64,000 bases of DNA, from NCBI GenBank assembly GCA_013298505.1, contig JAAFHY010000001.1, positions 186,001 through 250,000 of the forward strand, given 5' to 3'. Position numbers and translations under genes: made by a program. The stretch comes from Cytophagales bacterium (GTDB taxonomy: Bacteria > Bacteroidota > Bacteroidia > Cytophagales > Cyclobacteriaceae). Below, piece by piece: positions 51,376 to 60,345 of this stretch. The notes beneath the pieces are model-generated. The model was not told the DNA's origin and did no database searches. It saw only the letters and a list, made by a program, of their open reading frames with translations. Position 1 is the first letter of the stretch. The number at the start of each line of letters is the position of its first letter.

Positions 51376-52374
51376 ATGAGCAAAACGATTAGATGGGGCA
51401 TCCTTGGGTGCGGTAAAATTGCCCGAAAGTTTGCCAGCGATTTAGCATTGGTAAAAAATGCAAGGCTCGTGGCTGTTGGTGCGCGTTCTGCGGAGTCGGC
51501 AAAAACATTTTCACAAGAGTTTAATAGCAGCAAAGCGTACGGCTCATATCAACAACTGGCAGCAGATGAAGACGTAGATGTTATTTATGTGGCCACGCCC
51601 CATGCGTTTCATTACGAACACGTCATGCTTTGCCTTAAAAGAAAAAAAGCGGTGCTTTGCGAAAAAGCATTTGCCATCAACGCTCGTCAGGCAAAAGAGA
51701 TGATTGCCTTTGCTCGGTCACAAAAAGTATTTTTGATGGAAGCATTTTGGACGCGCTTTCTACCGCACTATCAAAAAGTAAAAGAGCTAATTGCTCAAAA
51801 TAAAATTGGTGCGATCAAGTACATCCATGCAGAGTTTGGCTTCAAACCATCAGCACCTATTTCGCCCCGCATTTACGATCTTGCCTTAGGCGGTGGCTCG
51901 TTGTTAGATATTGGAGTTTATCCTATCTTTTTTGCGCTCGATTTACTTGGATCTCCCAATCAAATTTCGGCAACCGTATCTTTTACACCTTCTGGAGCAG
52001 ACGAACAATGTGCTATTCAACTTACGTATGCGAATGGCGCAACTGCACAACTGTTTTCAAGTTTTCAATCTAACTTAGCCAACGGTGCCGATGTAGTGGG
52101 CGATTTAGGTAGGATGAGATTGACTCATCGCTTTCATGGCCCTACCACCCAGCTAGAATTTTACTCAACAACACAAGAATCAAAACAAGTAATCGAGTTT
52201 GAAGTTGCAAAAGGCTTTGGCTACGAATACGAAGCGCAGCACGTAACCGATTGCTTGCTTGATGGATTGACGGAAAGCCCTACCCGAAAATTGGAGGACA
52301 CATTACTGCTCATGGAAACACTTGATCGCATTCGCGAAAAAATTGGATTGCGCTATGGCGCTGATAAGTCATGA
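51376..52374 (+). CDS. Gfo/Idh/MocA-family oxidoreductase
   Basis: 332 residues: an N-terminal NAD(P)-binding fold with RWGILGCGKIARKFASDL, the family motif VLCEKAFAIN (normally EKP) and a C-terminal alpha/beta dimerisation domain with ALGGGSLLDIGVYPIFFALD. It resembles the dimeric dihydrodiol dehydrogenase-like subgroup. The substrate (a sugar or other polyol) is not predictable. A strong terminator follows directly. Confidence 0.9.
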   Translation: MSKTIRWGILGCGKIARKFASDLALVKNARLVAVGARSAESAKTFSQEFNSSKAYGSYQQLAADEDVDVIYVATPHAFHYEHVMLCLKRKKAVLCEKAFAINARQAKEMIAFARSQKVFLMEAFWTRFLPHYQKVKELIAQNKIGAIKYIHAEFGFKPSAPISPRIYDLALGGGSLLDIGVYPIFFALDLLGSPNQISATVSFTPSGADEQCAIQLTYANGATAQLFSSFQSNLANGADVVGDLGRMRLTHRFHGPTTQLEFYSTTQESKQVIEFEVAKGFGYEYEAQHVTDCLLDGLTESPTRKLEDTLLLMETLDRIREKIGLRYGADKS

Positions 52375-52376
52375 AT

Positions 52377-52406
52377 AAAAAAACCCGAATGATGAGTTCG
52401 GGTTTT
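52377..52406. terminator. Bidirectional Rho-independent terminator
   Basis: ACCCGAA/TTCGGGT with a 7-base loop, flanked by A-runs on the left and T-runs on the right, so it works on both strands. It lies between the oxidoreductase gene and the 3' end of the convergent BNR gene at 52427. Confidence 0.9.
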
Positions 52407-52426
52407 TGTAAGACTCTTGAAGTCTA

Positions 52427-55400
52427 TTAAGGATTTTTCAAAAAATCGTCAAACGACTTGATAATAATGGGTTCAAGTTTATTCTTCGTTCTAACTTCAC
52501 TAAACTTCGCTAGGTGCTTTTCTTTAATTTTCTTGAAATCCATCTTAGCCATGGTAAATCGAGATTCAATGCCCTCTAGATTATCAGTTTCTGCTTTTGA
52601 GGCTTTGAAAACCGTACCAGCAACTTTCGCATACAACTCTGCTAGATCTTCCCTAAGCTGAGGCTCGCCCATGCCCACGTAGTTATCTCCTTTTGTTATA
52701 ACTAAGGTCTCTTTGAGTTTGGTTAGTTCATTAATAAGCGGAGTTACGGTTTTGGTTGACGCTGGGTTTTTAGATTTCAAATCTTCGGCTGCCTTTATGG
52801 TTTCGTCTAATTCGTAAACCATATAGGCTAAATCCTGCGTCATATCAAAAAGCTTTTTAGTTACCTCCTCATTTTGCTTACGATCAGCCAACGGTATTGG
52901 AGATTTCGGATCGTACTGAATTACCAGATCATTCATATACGTTTCCTTTCCTTTTTGAATCACAACTTTGTAGATGCCAGCGGGGACACGCGGAGATGTA
53001 AATCCACCAAATGACATTGTTTTTGCAGTAGCGATTTTGGGTGGCTTCGTTCTGTAATTCCACTCTAATACATTTATTCCTTTGGATTTTTTAGCGTCTA
53101 AGTCAATAAGTTTGTTACCGTTTTGATCTTGAATTTCGACCGTCATTTTTCCTAGGGTATGACGTTTCTTCAAGTAGTATACAATTTTTGCTTGCTGACT
53201 GGCATTCTCACCCACAAACTCTGTTTCAGTTGCTGTGCTCCCAAACCCATTTGATTCGGGCATAATAGCGGGGCGGGTAGTAAAGAAATTTAAGTCTTTG
53301 CTTAAAGATTGCTCGTTCAATTGCCTCATTGGGCTAATGTCATCAATTATGATGATACCTCTTCCATGAGTTCCTAAAACGAGATCGTTCGTTTTTTTAT
53401 GTAAGTCAATGAAATGCACAGATACCGAGGGCATATTATTAGTAAACTTTAGCCAATTTTTTCCGCCATCAATTGTGATATAGAGGCCAAATTCTGTTCC
53501 TAAAAAAAGAAGATTCTCGTTTTCGTAATCCTCTTGTATGTTGCGCACAAACCCAACAATATCGTTGCTAACAATTGATTTCCAGGTTACGCCAAAATCA
53601 GTGGTTTTGTAAGCGTAAGCATTCATGTCTCCTTTTTGATATCCAGTAAAAACAGCATACGCAATGCCTTTACCAAATGTACTTGCCTCAATATGCCAAC
53701 AAGCTGTATTTTTTGGCAGGCCAGTAATATTGGGAGTTATGTTCACCCATGTTTTTCCTCCATCTTTTGTCAACTGTAAATTCCCATCATCGGTACCAGC
53801 CCACACTATGTTTTCATCTAGTGGAGACTCGGCAATGGTAAAAATTGTACAATAATTTTCAGCTCCTGAGTTATCTCTGGATAGGCCACCCGAGTTTCCT
53901 TGTTCGGTTTTAGCTTTATCGTTGGTCGTTAAATCCGGAGAAATTTTTACCCATGTTTCGCCCATATCTTCAGAGCGGTGTATAAATTGACTTCCCATAT
54001 AGAAGCGATCTGGCTTTATAACACTTACAGCCATTGGTGCATTCCAATTGAAACGTAATTTCGGATCTCCTTTTGCCGCTAATGGTTGGATAGCCTTCGC
54101 TTGGTCTTTTTCAGGATCGAAACGCCAAACATTTTCGGCTCCCTGCATTTCTGAATAAATCAGTTTTTTTGTTGGATGTGGTAGTACTCTATAGCCGTCT
54201 CCTACTCCCACTTTTTTCCAGTCTCGAGCTTCTACACCTCCTGGAGAACTGGAGGGCCCGTACCAAGAATTATTATCTTGCAAGCCTCCGTATACGTTGT
54301 AAGGCTCTTCGTTGTCCACACTTACATGATAGAATTGTGACACGGGAATATTTTTAGTCATCTCGAAAGTCGTACCGCCATCCCAAGAGCGATATACTCC
54401 ACCATCGGTACCAGAATACATCCGATCAGAATTCTTAATATCGAAAACAACATCATGAATGTCTGAATGCATAAAGCCAAGGTCTTTAAATGTCTTGCCG
54501 CCATCGCGAGAAATAGATCCTGACAATCCAGCTTTTACAATAACGTCTGGATTTCTGGGGTCTACCACGATGCGCGAGAAATAAAATGGACGAACCACAA
54601 TACCAAAATCGTTATTCAGCTGTTTCCAATTTGCTCCGGCATCATCGCTTCGGTAAAGTCCCTTGTCTTTATCTTGCTCAGATTCTATGACTACGTACAA
54701 AATGTTAGTGTTTGATGGGGCTGATGCAATGGCTAACCTTCCCAACTTACCTGATGGAAATCCTTTATGGATTTTGTTCCACGTTTTTCCGGCATCTGTC
54801 GACTTGTACAGAGCGCTATTGATGCCCCCTGAATTAAAATTCCAAGCCGCTCTTCTAAATTCCCAAAAAGCAGCATACACAATTGACGGGTCTTTTGGAT
54901 CGATGAAAAGATCGCTACAGCCAGTTGTATTATTTACGAATAATATTTTATTCCAAGTTACACCACCATCAGTTGTTTTATAAAGACCGCGCTCATCGCT
55001 GTCGCTAAACAAAGCTCCTAGAACAGCTACATAAACTTCGTTTCCGTTTTTAGGATTGACTTGTATGCCAGCTATTCTTTCAGATTTTTCAAACCCCATT
55101 TTCTTCCAGTTGGAGCCACCATCAACTGTTTTATACAAACCGTCTCCAACTGAAACGCTATTGCGCGTCCAAGTTTCTCCAGTGCCAACCCAGGCAACAT
55201 TATCAGGGTTGGTAGGGTCAAGCGCAATTGATCCGATTGATTGACAATGCTCATCAAAAATTGGGTTAAACGTGGCTCCGCCATTACTGCTTTTCCATAC
55301 CCCACCACCAGCAGTGGCAGCATAGATTACCCGATCATTGGTTGGATGAAGTTCTAAATCGGTTATCCTTCCGCTCATCAAAGCTGGCCCAATATGCCTT

Positions 55401-55501
55401 GCTCTCATATCACCAAACAACTCTTTCCCTTTTGTTACAGCATCCTGTGCAAAAGATGCCACAGAGAATAAAATAGAAAATAACAGGATAATTTTTTTCA
55501 T
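52427..55501 (-). CDS. Large exported BNR/sortilin-like beta-propeller protein
   Basis: 1024 residues with a signal peptide (LLFSILFSVASFAQ). Many BNR/Asp-box repeats of the form SxDGGxTW occur along residues 60-700, e.g. KSSNGGATFNP, KTVDGGSNW and KTTDGGVTWNK, giving two or more propellers of the VPS10/sortilin type. The C-terminal 300 residues include a beta-rich domain and a helical tail. Such proteins are often called glycosyl hydrolase, but the BNR repeats alone do not prove an enzyme. It is probably periplasmic or cell-surface. Confidence 0.85.
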   Translation of the reverse strand: MKKIILLFSILFSVASFAQDAVTKGKELFGDMRARHIGPALMSGRITDLELHPTNDRVIYAATAGGGVWKSSNGGATFNPIFDEHCQSIGSIALDPTNPDNVAWVGTGETWTRNSVSVGDGLYKTVDGGSNWKKMGFEKSERIAGIQVNPKNGNEVYVAVLGALFSDSDERGLYKTTDGGVTWNKILFVNNTTGCSDLFIDPKDPSIVYAAFWEFRRAAWNFNSGGINSALYKSTDAGKTWNKIHKGFPSGKLGRLAIASAPSNTNILYVVIESEQDKDKGLYRSDDAGANWKQLNNDFGIVVRPFYFSRIVVDPRNPDVIVKAGLSGSISRDGGKTFKDLGFMHSDIHDVVFDIKNSDRMYSGTDGGVYRSWDGGTTFEMTKNIPVSQFYHVSVDNEEPYNVYGGLQDNNSWYGPSSSPGGVEARDWKKVGVGDGYRVLPHPTKKLIYSEMQGAENVWRFDPEKDQAKAIQPLAAKGDPKLRFNWNAPMAVSVIKPDRFYMGSQFIHRSEDMGETWVKISPDLTTNDKAKTEQGNSGGLSRDNSGAENYCTIFTIAESPLDENIVWAGTDDGNLQLTKDGGKTWVNITPNITGLPKNTACWHIEASTFGKGIAYAVFTGYQKGDMNAYAYKTTDFGVTWKSIVSNDIVGFVRNIQEDYENENLLFLGTEFGLYITIDGGKNWLKFTNNMPSVSVHFIDLHKKTNDLVLGTHGRGIIIIDDISPMRQLNEQSLSKDLNFFTTRPAIMPESNGFGSTATETEFVGENASQQAKIVYYLKKRHTLGKMTVEIQDQNGNKLIDLDAKKSKGINVLEWNYRTKPPKIATAKTMSFGGFTSPRVPAGIYKVVIQKGKETYMNDLVIQYDPKSPIPLADRKQNEEVTKKLFDMTQDLAYMVYELDETIKAAEDLKSKNPASTKTVTPLINELTKLKETLVITKGDNYVGMGEPQLREDLAELYAKVAGTVFKASKAETDNLEGIESRFTMAKMDFKKIKEKHLAKFSEVRTKNKLEPIIIKSFDDFLKNP

Positions 55502-55525
55502 GGGGATGGGTTTAATTCAAATAAA

Positions 55526-55563
55526 AAAGCTTCAACCAAAAATCGTTCTTTGGTTGAAGCTTT
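55526..55563 (-). terminator. Rho-independent terminator after the LolA-like gene
   Basis: A perfect 15-bp stem, AAAGCTTCAACCAAA/TTTGGTTGAAGCTTT, with an 8-base loop. On the minus strand the stem is followed by more T. It lies just after the stop of the gene at 55577. Confidence 0.88.
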
Positions 55564-55576
55564 AAACTACATATAA

Positions 55577-56332
55577 TTACTTTCCCTCAGGAAAAGCAAA
55601 AGTCGCAGCCTCTACTTTAGGATTTAATTCAATCGCAGTAAAGATTACTGTTTGTCCTCCTGGCTGACCCTTTGCGCCTGAAGTTAGCGTAAAAGGAAAT
55701 AACAAACCGCTCGCGTCTTGGTAGTCACTAAATTTGCTTTGACCTACGATGCCTTTGTTAGGGCCTGCCTTAACTTCTGATTCTACTACTAACGGCACAT
55801 AATTTTCAGAGTCGAAATAATAAAATTCAACATTTTCAGTTTCTTTGCCGTCTACCTTAATCGGCTTCTTGGTCAATTTTAATTTAAAGGTTTCAGCACC
55901 ATCAATTGTTTCCTTTCCTAAAAATTCTACTTTAAAACCCTTTTTCTTATAGTCAAGAAAGGGGCTAGGAAATTCCCCCAGATTAGTCGTTTTGAAATTT
56001 TCAGTAGCCTCGGCATCACTCTTTTCTGGCTTCATAGTCATTTGATTAGTTCCCCACAAACTGGTACCATCAAAAACCTGTTGTCTAAATTCCATGCCTT
56101 GCACTACGGCCGTGCTTGTTTGTCTGCCATCTTTCAATTGAATCATTGTCATTGGTAATTCCATAGCACCGAACTTAAGTTTAGCTGTAAACTTTGCTCC
56201 TTGCAAGGCTTCCCACTTAGCTTTACCACCAGTGTTTTCAAAATACTTTTCAATAATTTCATCGGCTGTTTGTGCCTGCGAAACAAAGGCAAAAGCTATC
56301 GCGATGAGGGACATGATCAATTTGCGTTTCAT
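55577..56332 (-). CDS. LolA-like outer-membrane lipoprotein-sorting family protein
   Basis: 251 residues with a signal peptide ending near VSQAQ. The mature part starts ADEIIEKYFENTGGKAKWEAL and has the half-barrel strand pattern of LolA/LolB-like proteins, with LTKKPIKVDGKE and YFDSENYVPLVVES. True LolA transports lipoproteins; many Bacteroidota paralogues of this kind have no known cargo. It has its own terminator and is followed on the same strand by the BNR protein gene. Confidence 0.78.
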   Translation of the reverse strand: MKRKLIMSLIAIAFAFVSQAQTADEIIEKYFENTGGKAKWEALQGAKFTAKLKFGAMELPMTMIQLKDGRQTSTAVVQGMEFRQQVFDGTSLWGTNQMTMKPEKSDAEATENFKTTNLGEFPSPFLDYKKKGFKVEFLGKETIDGAETFKLKLTKKPIKVDGKETENVEFYYFDSENYVPLVVESEVKAGPNKGIVGQSKFSDYQDASGLLFPFTLTSGAKGQPGGQTVIFTAIELNPKVEAATFAFPEGK

Positions 56333-56506
56333 GAGGTTGGGTTTTAATTGTTAAAATTGTGTTATCTGACGTAGTAATAGACAATATGTTGCCTTTAAAG
56401 TTTTAAAATTACATGAATTTTTTAACTGCAAAAGCACCAGCCAGACAATTCACACAACCAAATTGCGCTTCCTTCGCTACTTTTACCACAAAACGATTTT
56501 GCTAAA

Positions 56507-58636
56507 ATGTTTGTAAACAGGATTATACTAGTAATTGGATGGCTTCTTTGCACGGTAACGACTTATACCCAAGTTCTAAATCCATCAAAATGGAGTGTTT
56601 TCAGTTCCACAGAAACCACCAAAATTGGAAATGAGTTAGACCTCATTTTCTCTGCCACGATCGACAACAACTGGTACTTGTATTCTTCTGAATTCAATTG
56701 CGAAGATGGCCCTATTAAAACCACGTTTTCTTTTACGCCTAATGCCAGCTATCAACTAGTTGGTAGCATCAAAGCAATCAATCCGCTTGACAAGCATGAT
56801 GAGAATTTTGAATGCGATGTGAAAATTTTTAAAAAGAAAGCTGAGTTTCGTCAGCGCATCAAAATCCTTTCAACAAAACTAAAAATTACAGTCGAGTATG
56901 AATACCAAGTTTGTTCTGATTTAACTGGCTTGTGTGTACCTGGCGATGGTGAGTTTGTTTTTGATAATATTAAAATAGAAGCAAAGAAGTCAGAAGATAG
57001 AAGTCAGAAGATAGAAGATGAGAGCAAAGGAGATAGAAAACAGGAGTTAGGAGATGAGGATGAGCAGGTTTCAAGTTTCAAGTTTCAGGTTACTGATAAT
57101 CCTTCTATCGTTGGTGACTCCACAAAACCAGCAATCAGTATCCGGTATCCAGTATCCATTTCAGGTCCTATTTTAGATTCGTCATTGGTAAAAGACCAAA
57201 CACAAAGTCAGTCGCTATGGGGATTTTTTATTCTATCTTTCTTGGCTGGGCTTGCCGCATTGCTTACGCCTTGTGTTTTTCCAATGATCCCCATGACGGT
57301 AAGTTTCTTCACTGGCCGAGGCACAAAATTTCAGGCGTTAGTTTACGGGTTTTCCATCATTTTGATTTATACATTAATCGGTGCGGTGCTTGCTCCGTTG
57401 ATGGGCCCTGAAACAGCTAATCACCTTTCAACTGAATGGATTCCGAATATGATTTTCTTTTCGGTGTTCATTGTATTCGGACTTTCATTTTTAGGTTTGT
57501 TTGAAATCACCTTGCCGGGATCGGTCATCAACAGAGTAGATCAACAGGCCGAAAAAGGCGGATTGGCTGGTGTTTTCTTTATGGCTTTCACACTTGTGTT
57601 GGTTTCATTTTCTTGTACGGGGCCATTGGTGGGTAGCATTTTGGTTTCGTCTGCAGGTGGCGAATTTTTAAAACCAATCGTTGGCATGTTTGCTTTTGCA
57701 CTTGCCTTTGCCATTCCTTTTACTTTGTTCGCATTTTTTCCAGGATGGTTGAAGTCGCTGCCCAAATCTGGCGGATGGTTGAATACCGTAAAAGTAGTTT
57801 TAGGTTTCATAGAGATTGCCTTGGCGTTTAAATTTTTGAGTATTGCAGACCAAGCTTTTCATTGGCGGATTCTTGATCGCGAAATCAACTTGGCTATTTG
57901 GATTGTCATCGCCTTGCTGATTGGAATTTATTTGATGAAGGGATTTCGGATGCCGGGCGACACAGGCAAAGATGCAGAAGATAAAACCGTCAGTGTTTTG
58001 CGTATATCGTTGGCGATGGTTGTTTTCACGTTCGTGATGTACTTAGTCCCTGGTATGTGGGGCGCTCCACTCAAAGCCTTAGCGGGATACTTACCACCTA
58101 TGTCTACACTAGATTTCAATTTGCTCTCGGCCAACGACAAACAAAATCCAAATCAGATTTGTGACACTCCGAAATATTCAGAGTTTCTTCATTTACCCCA
58201 CGGCATCAATGGCTACTTCGATTATACACAAGCGATGATGTGCGCTCGCCAACAAAACAAACCATTGTTCATTGATTTTACAGGGCATGGTTGTACTAAC
58301 TGCCGAGAAATGGAGGCACGAGTGTGGAGCGACCCGCAAGTATTGCAGCGATTGAAAAATGATTATGTAGTAGTGGCTTTGTATGTAGATGACAAAACCA
58401 TTTTGCCAGAGAGTGCATGGTACACGTCTACGTACGATAAAAAAGTAAAGAAAACCATTGGCAAGCAAAATGCCGACCTTCAAATAGCAAAATTGAATAA
58501 CAACGCACAACCATTCTATGTGCTGGTTGGCACCGATGAGCGCGTGCTAGTTTCACCTAAGCCGTATGACTTGAAAGCGGAGAACTTTGTGAAGTTTTTG
58601 GATGAGGGCAAAAGAAGATATAATGAGTTATATTAG
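56507..58636 (+). CDS. dsbD: DsbD-type thiol:disulfide interchange protein
   Basis: 709 residues. The signal peptide is followed by an N-terminal DsbD-alpha-like domain, a charged linker (about residues 160-225), then eight transmembrane helices with the two active Cys in LLTPCVFPMIP and SCTGPLVGSIL, and a C-terminal thioredoxin domain with GCTNCREME. The protein carries electrons from the cytoplasm to periplasmic thiols. The linker DNA (56986-57156) is made of three kinds of 7-bp tandem repeats, which is unusual inside a gene. ATG 56507 begins the signal peptide. Confidence 0.93.
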   Translation: MFVNRIILVIGWLLCTVTTYTQVLNPSKWSVFSSTETTKIGNELDLIFSATIDNNWYLYSSEFNCEDGPIKTTFSFTPNASYQLVGSIKAINPLDKHDENFECDVKIFKKKAEFRQRIKILSTKLKITVEYEYQVCSDLTGLCVPGDGEFVFDNIKIEAKKSEDRSQKIEDESKGDRKQELGDEDEQVSSFKFQVTDNPSIVGDSTKPAISIRYPVSISGPILDSSLVKDQTQSQSLWGFFILSFLAGLAALLTPCVFPMIPMTVSFFTGRGTKFQALVYGFSIILIYTLIGAVLAPLMGPETANHLSTEWIPNMIFFSVFIVFGLSFLGLFEITLPGSVINRVDQQAEKGGLAGVFFMAFTLVLVSFSCTGPLVGSILVSSAGGEFLKPIVGMFAFALAFAIPFTLFAFFPGWLKSLPKSGGWLNTVKVVLGFIEIALAFKFLSIADQAFHWRILDREINLAIWIVIALLIGIYLMKGFRMPGDTGKDAEDKTVSVLRISLAMVVFTFVMYLVPGMWGAPLKALAGYLPPMSTLDFNLLSANDKQNPNQICDTPKYSEFLHLPHGINGYFDYTQAMMCARQQNKPLFIDFTGHGCTNCREMEARVWSDPQVLQRLKNDYVVVALYVDDKTILPESAWYTSTYDKKVKKTIGKQNADLQIAKLNNNAQPFYVLVGTDERVLVSPKPYDLKAENFVKFLDEGKRRYNELY
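56986..57156 (+). repeat. Heptamer repeat tracts in the dsbD linker
   Basis: Three 7-bp repeat families in one linker: GAAGTCA/GAAGATA units at 56986-57013, decaying to about 57062; TTTCAAG three times at 57069-57089, the last as TTTCAGG; and CAGTATC/CGGTATC/CAGTATC at 57136-57156. Because 7 is not a multiple of 3, each unit shifts the reading frame, yet the frame stays open. Confidence 0.75.
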
Positions 58637-58667
58637 CCTTCTGAAGTTGTATCAATAACTAAACTAT

Positions 58668-58898
58668 ATGTTTATGAAAACATGGACTATCGCACCGACT
58701 AAAAATCAGGTAATTCTAATTTGTTCTTTAATGACTTTTCTTTTTTTACGATTATTGGTTATTTCTGACTTTCTAACAAGCGACAGATTTAGTAATCGAC
58801 AATATTTGATTTTTGGTATTTTGATGATGACAGGATTAGCTATCTCTGTTGTATCTATTGTGATTTACCGTGCGAAAGGGATCGATAAATCAAATTGA
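58668..58898 (+). CDS. Small two-helix membrane protein
   Basis: 76 residues (start ATG 58668, or ATG 58674) with two hydrophobic helices: VILICSLMTFLFLRLLVI and YLIFGILMMTGLAISVVSIVI. It has a short charged tail and no recognised family. It lies 31 bp after dsbD on the same strand, before the M23 peptidase, so it may belong to the same transcript. Confidence 0.6.
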   Translation: MFMKTWTIAPTKNQVILICSLMTFLFLRLLVISDFLTSDRFSNRQYLIFGILMMTGLAISVVSIVIYRAKGIDKSN

Positions 58899-58969
58899 AA
58901 TTTGCCCTTGACTTTGCCTTAATTACAAACGACAAATTGTAGCTTGCATTGCTTTAATCTCACTCTGTT

Positions 58970-60292
58970 TTGATAAAACCATTTGTTAGGTCTTTGTTGG
59001 CTAAGAAACCATTTGTGATTGCACTGGTTGCACTTGCCTTATCCATTTTGTTTTTGTGGGTTGACAATGCTACTTCCTTTTTCTCGAAGCCAGCCGATTA
59101 TGCCGAAGAGCAAGATTCGGTGGTAACTATTATCCCCTCGCCAAAGCCGGTGATTCTGTATGGAATGGAAGTGACCCATTTGAATGTAGTGGAAGATGTG
59201 GTGAAAAGAAACGAACTGTTTTTTGAGCTATTTAAAAACTCATTTGTGTCACCAAAAGTGATGCAGCAGTTGCACACGCTTTCGCGAAAGGAATTTGATT
59301 TTAGAAAAGTTGCGGCCAACAAAAAATATACCCTCCTACACGAAAACGATTCGCTCAAGTCTGCGCATGCGTTGGTGTACGAAGCCAGTCCAATCGACTA
59401 TGTTGTTTTTTATTTAAAAGATTCGTTACGCATTGAAGTCAAGCAAAAAGAAGTAGTAAACAAAGAAAAATCTATTTCAGGGAGAATTGAATCTTCGCTA
59501 TCTGAAACGATTGAAGAACTAAACATCTCGCACGAGCTCACCAATAAATTTGTTGATGTCTTTGGTTGGCAAGTAGATTTTCAACGTTTACAAAAAGGAG
59601 ATCAATTCAAATTAATTTACGAGGAAAAAACAGTAGATGGGAAACCATTTGCCATTGGCAATCTGTTAGCCATACAGTTCGAGCATTTTGGCACCAACTA
59701 TTTTGCGTTTCCATTTGATCAAGGCGAAGGCATTGACTATTTCGATGAAAAGGGAAACAGCCTTCGGAAGGCATTGCTCAAATATCCCATCGAATTTACC
59801 CGCATCAGTTCGCGCTACTCAATGAGTCGTTTCCATCCCGTTGTAAAAGTATTCAGGCCGCACTTAGGTACTGACTTTGCCGCCCCCACAGGCACACCTA
59901 TTCGCACCGTTGGCGATGGCATCGTGGAAGAAGCGCAATACAAAACCAATAACGGCAACTATGTGAAGATCCGCCACAATGCCACTTACACTACGGGTTA
60001 TTTGCACATGTCAAAGATTGCTTCGGGTATTACTGCAGGCACACGAGTAAAGCAAGGGCAAACTATTGGCTATGTTGGTAGCACGGGTTTGGCTACTGGG
60101 CCGCACTTGTGTTATCGCTTTTGGCGGAATGGGGTGCAGATCGATGCGCTGCGAGTAGAGTTACCCCCATCGCAACCAATCAAAAAAGAATTTTACTCAG
60201 AATTCGCTAAGGTAAAGCAAGCAATCGAAGCACGTCTTTCTTCCATTCCGTTTCCCGTGTATAGCAATGAAGTAGTTGTGGCAACCAACTAA
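58970..60292 (+). CDS. M23-family peptidoglycan metalloendopeptidase
   Basis: 440 residues. An N-terminal membrane anchor (FVIALVALALSILFLWV) is followed by a mixed domain and a C-terminal LytM/M23 domain: zinc-site HLGTDFAAPTGTP, then GYLHMSK, then ATGPHLCYRFWRNG. In canonical M23 the last motif is HxH, whereas here it is His-Leu-Cys. The start is a TTG at 58970 (MIKPFVRSL); there is no usable ATG in the signal region. It lies 71 bp after the small membrane gene and 53 bp before the patatin gene. Confidence 0.88.
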   Translation: MIKPFVRSLLAKKPFVIALVALALSILFLWVDNATSFFSKPADYAEEQDSVVTIIPSPKPVILYGMEVTHLNVVEDVVKRNELFFELFKNSFVSPKVMQQLHTLSRKEFDFRKVAANKKYTLLHENDSLKSAHALVYEASPIDYVVFYLKDSLRIEVKQKEVVNKEKSISGRIESSLSETIEELNISHELTNKFVDVFGWQVDFQRLQKGDQFKLIYEEKTVDGKPFAIGNLLAIQFEHFGTNYFAFPFDQGEGIDYFDEKGNSLRKALLKYPIEFTRISSRYSMSRFHPVVKVFRPHLGTDFAAPTGTPIRTVGDGIVEEAQYKTNNGNYVKIRHNATYTTGYLHMSKIASGITAGTRVKQGQTIGYVGSTGLATGPHLCYRFWRNGVQIDALRVELPPSQPIKKEFYSEFAKVKQAIEARLSSIPFPVYSNEVVVATN

Positions 60293-60313
60293 TCCCTCGC
60301 TGAAAAGATTAGC

Positions 60314-60321
60314 TATCTTTG
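60314..60321 (+). promoter_or_regulatory. TAnnTTTG -7 promoter element of the patatin gene
   Basis: TATCTTTG, exact -7 match, 24 bp upstream of the GTG at 60346. It overlaps an in-frame TTG at 60319, which therefore cannot be the translation start if this box is real. Confidence 0.45.
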
Positions 60322-60345
60322 AACCAGCATCTTTTAAAAATCAAC

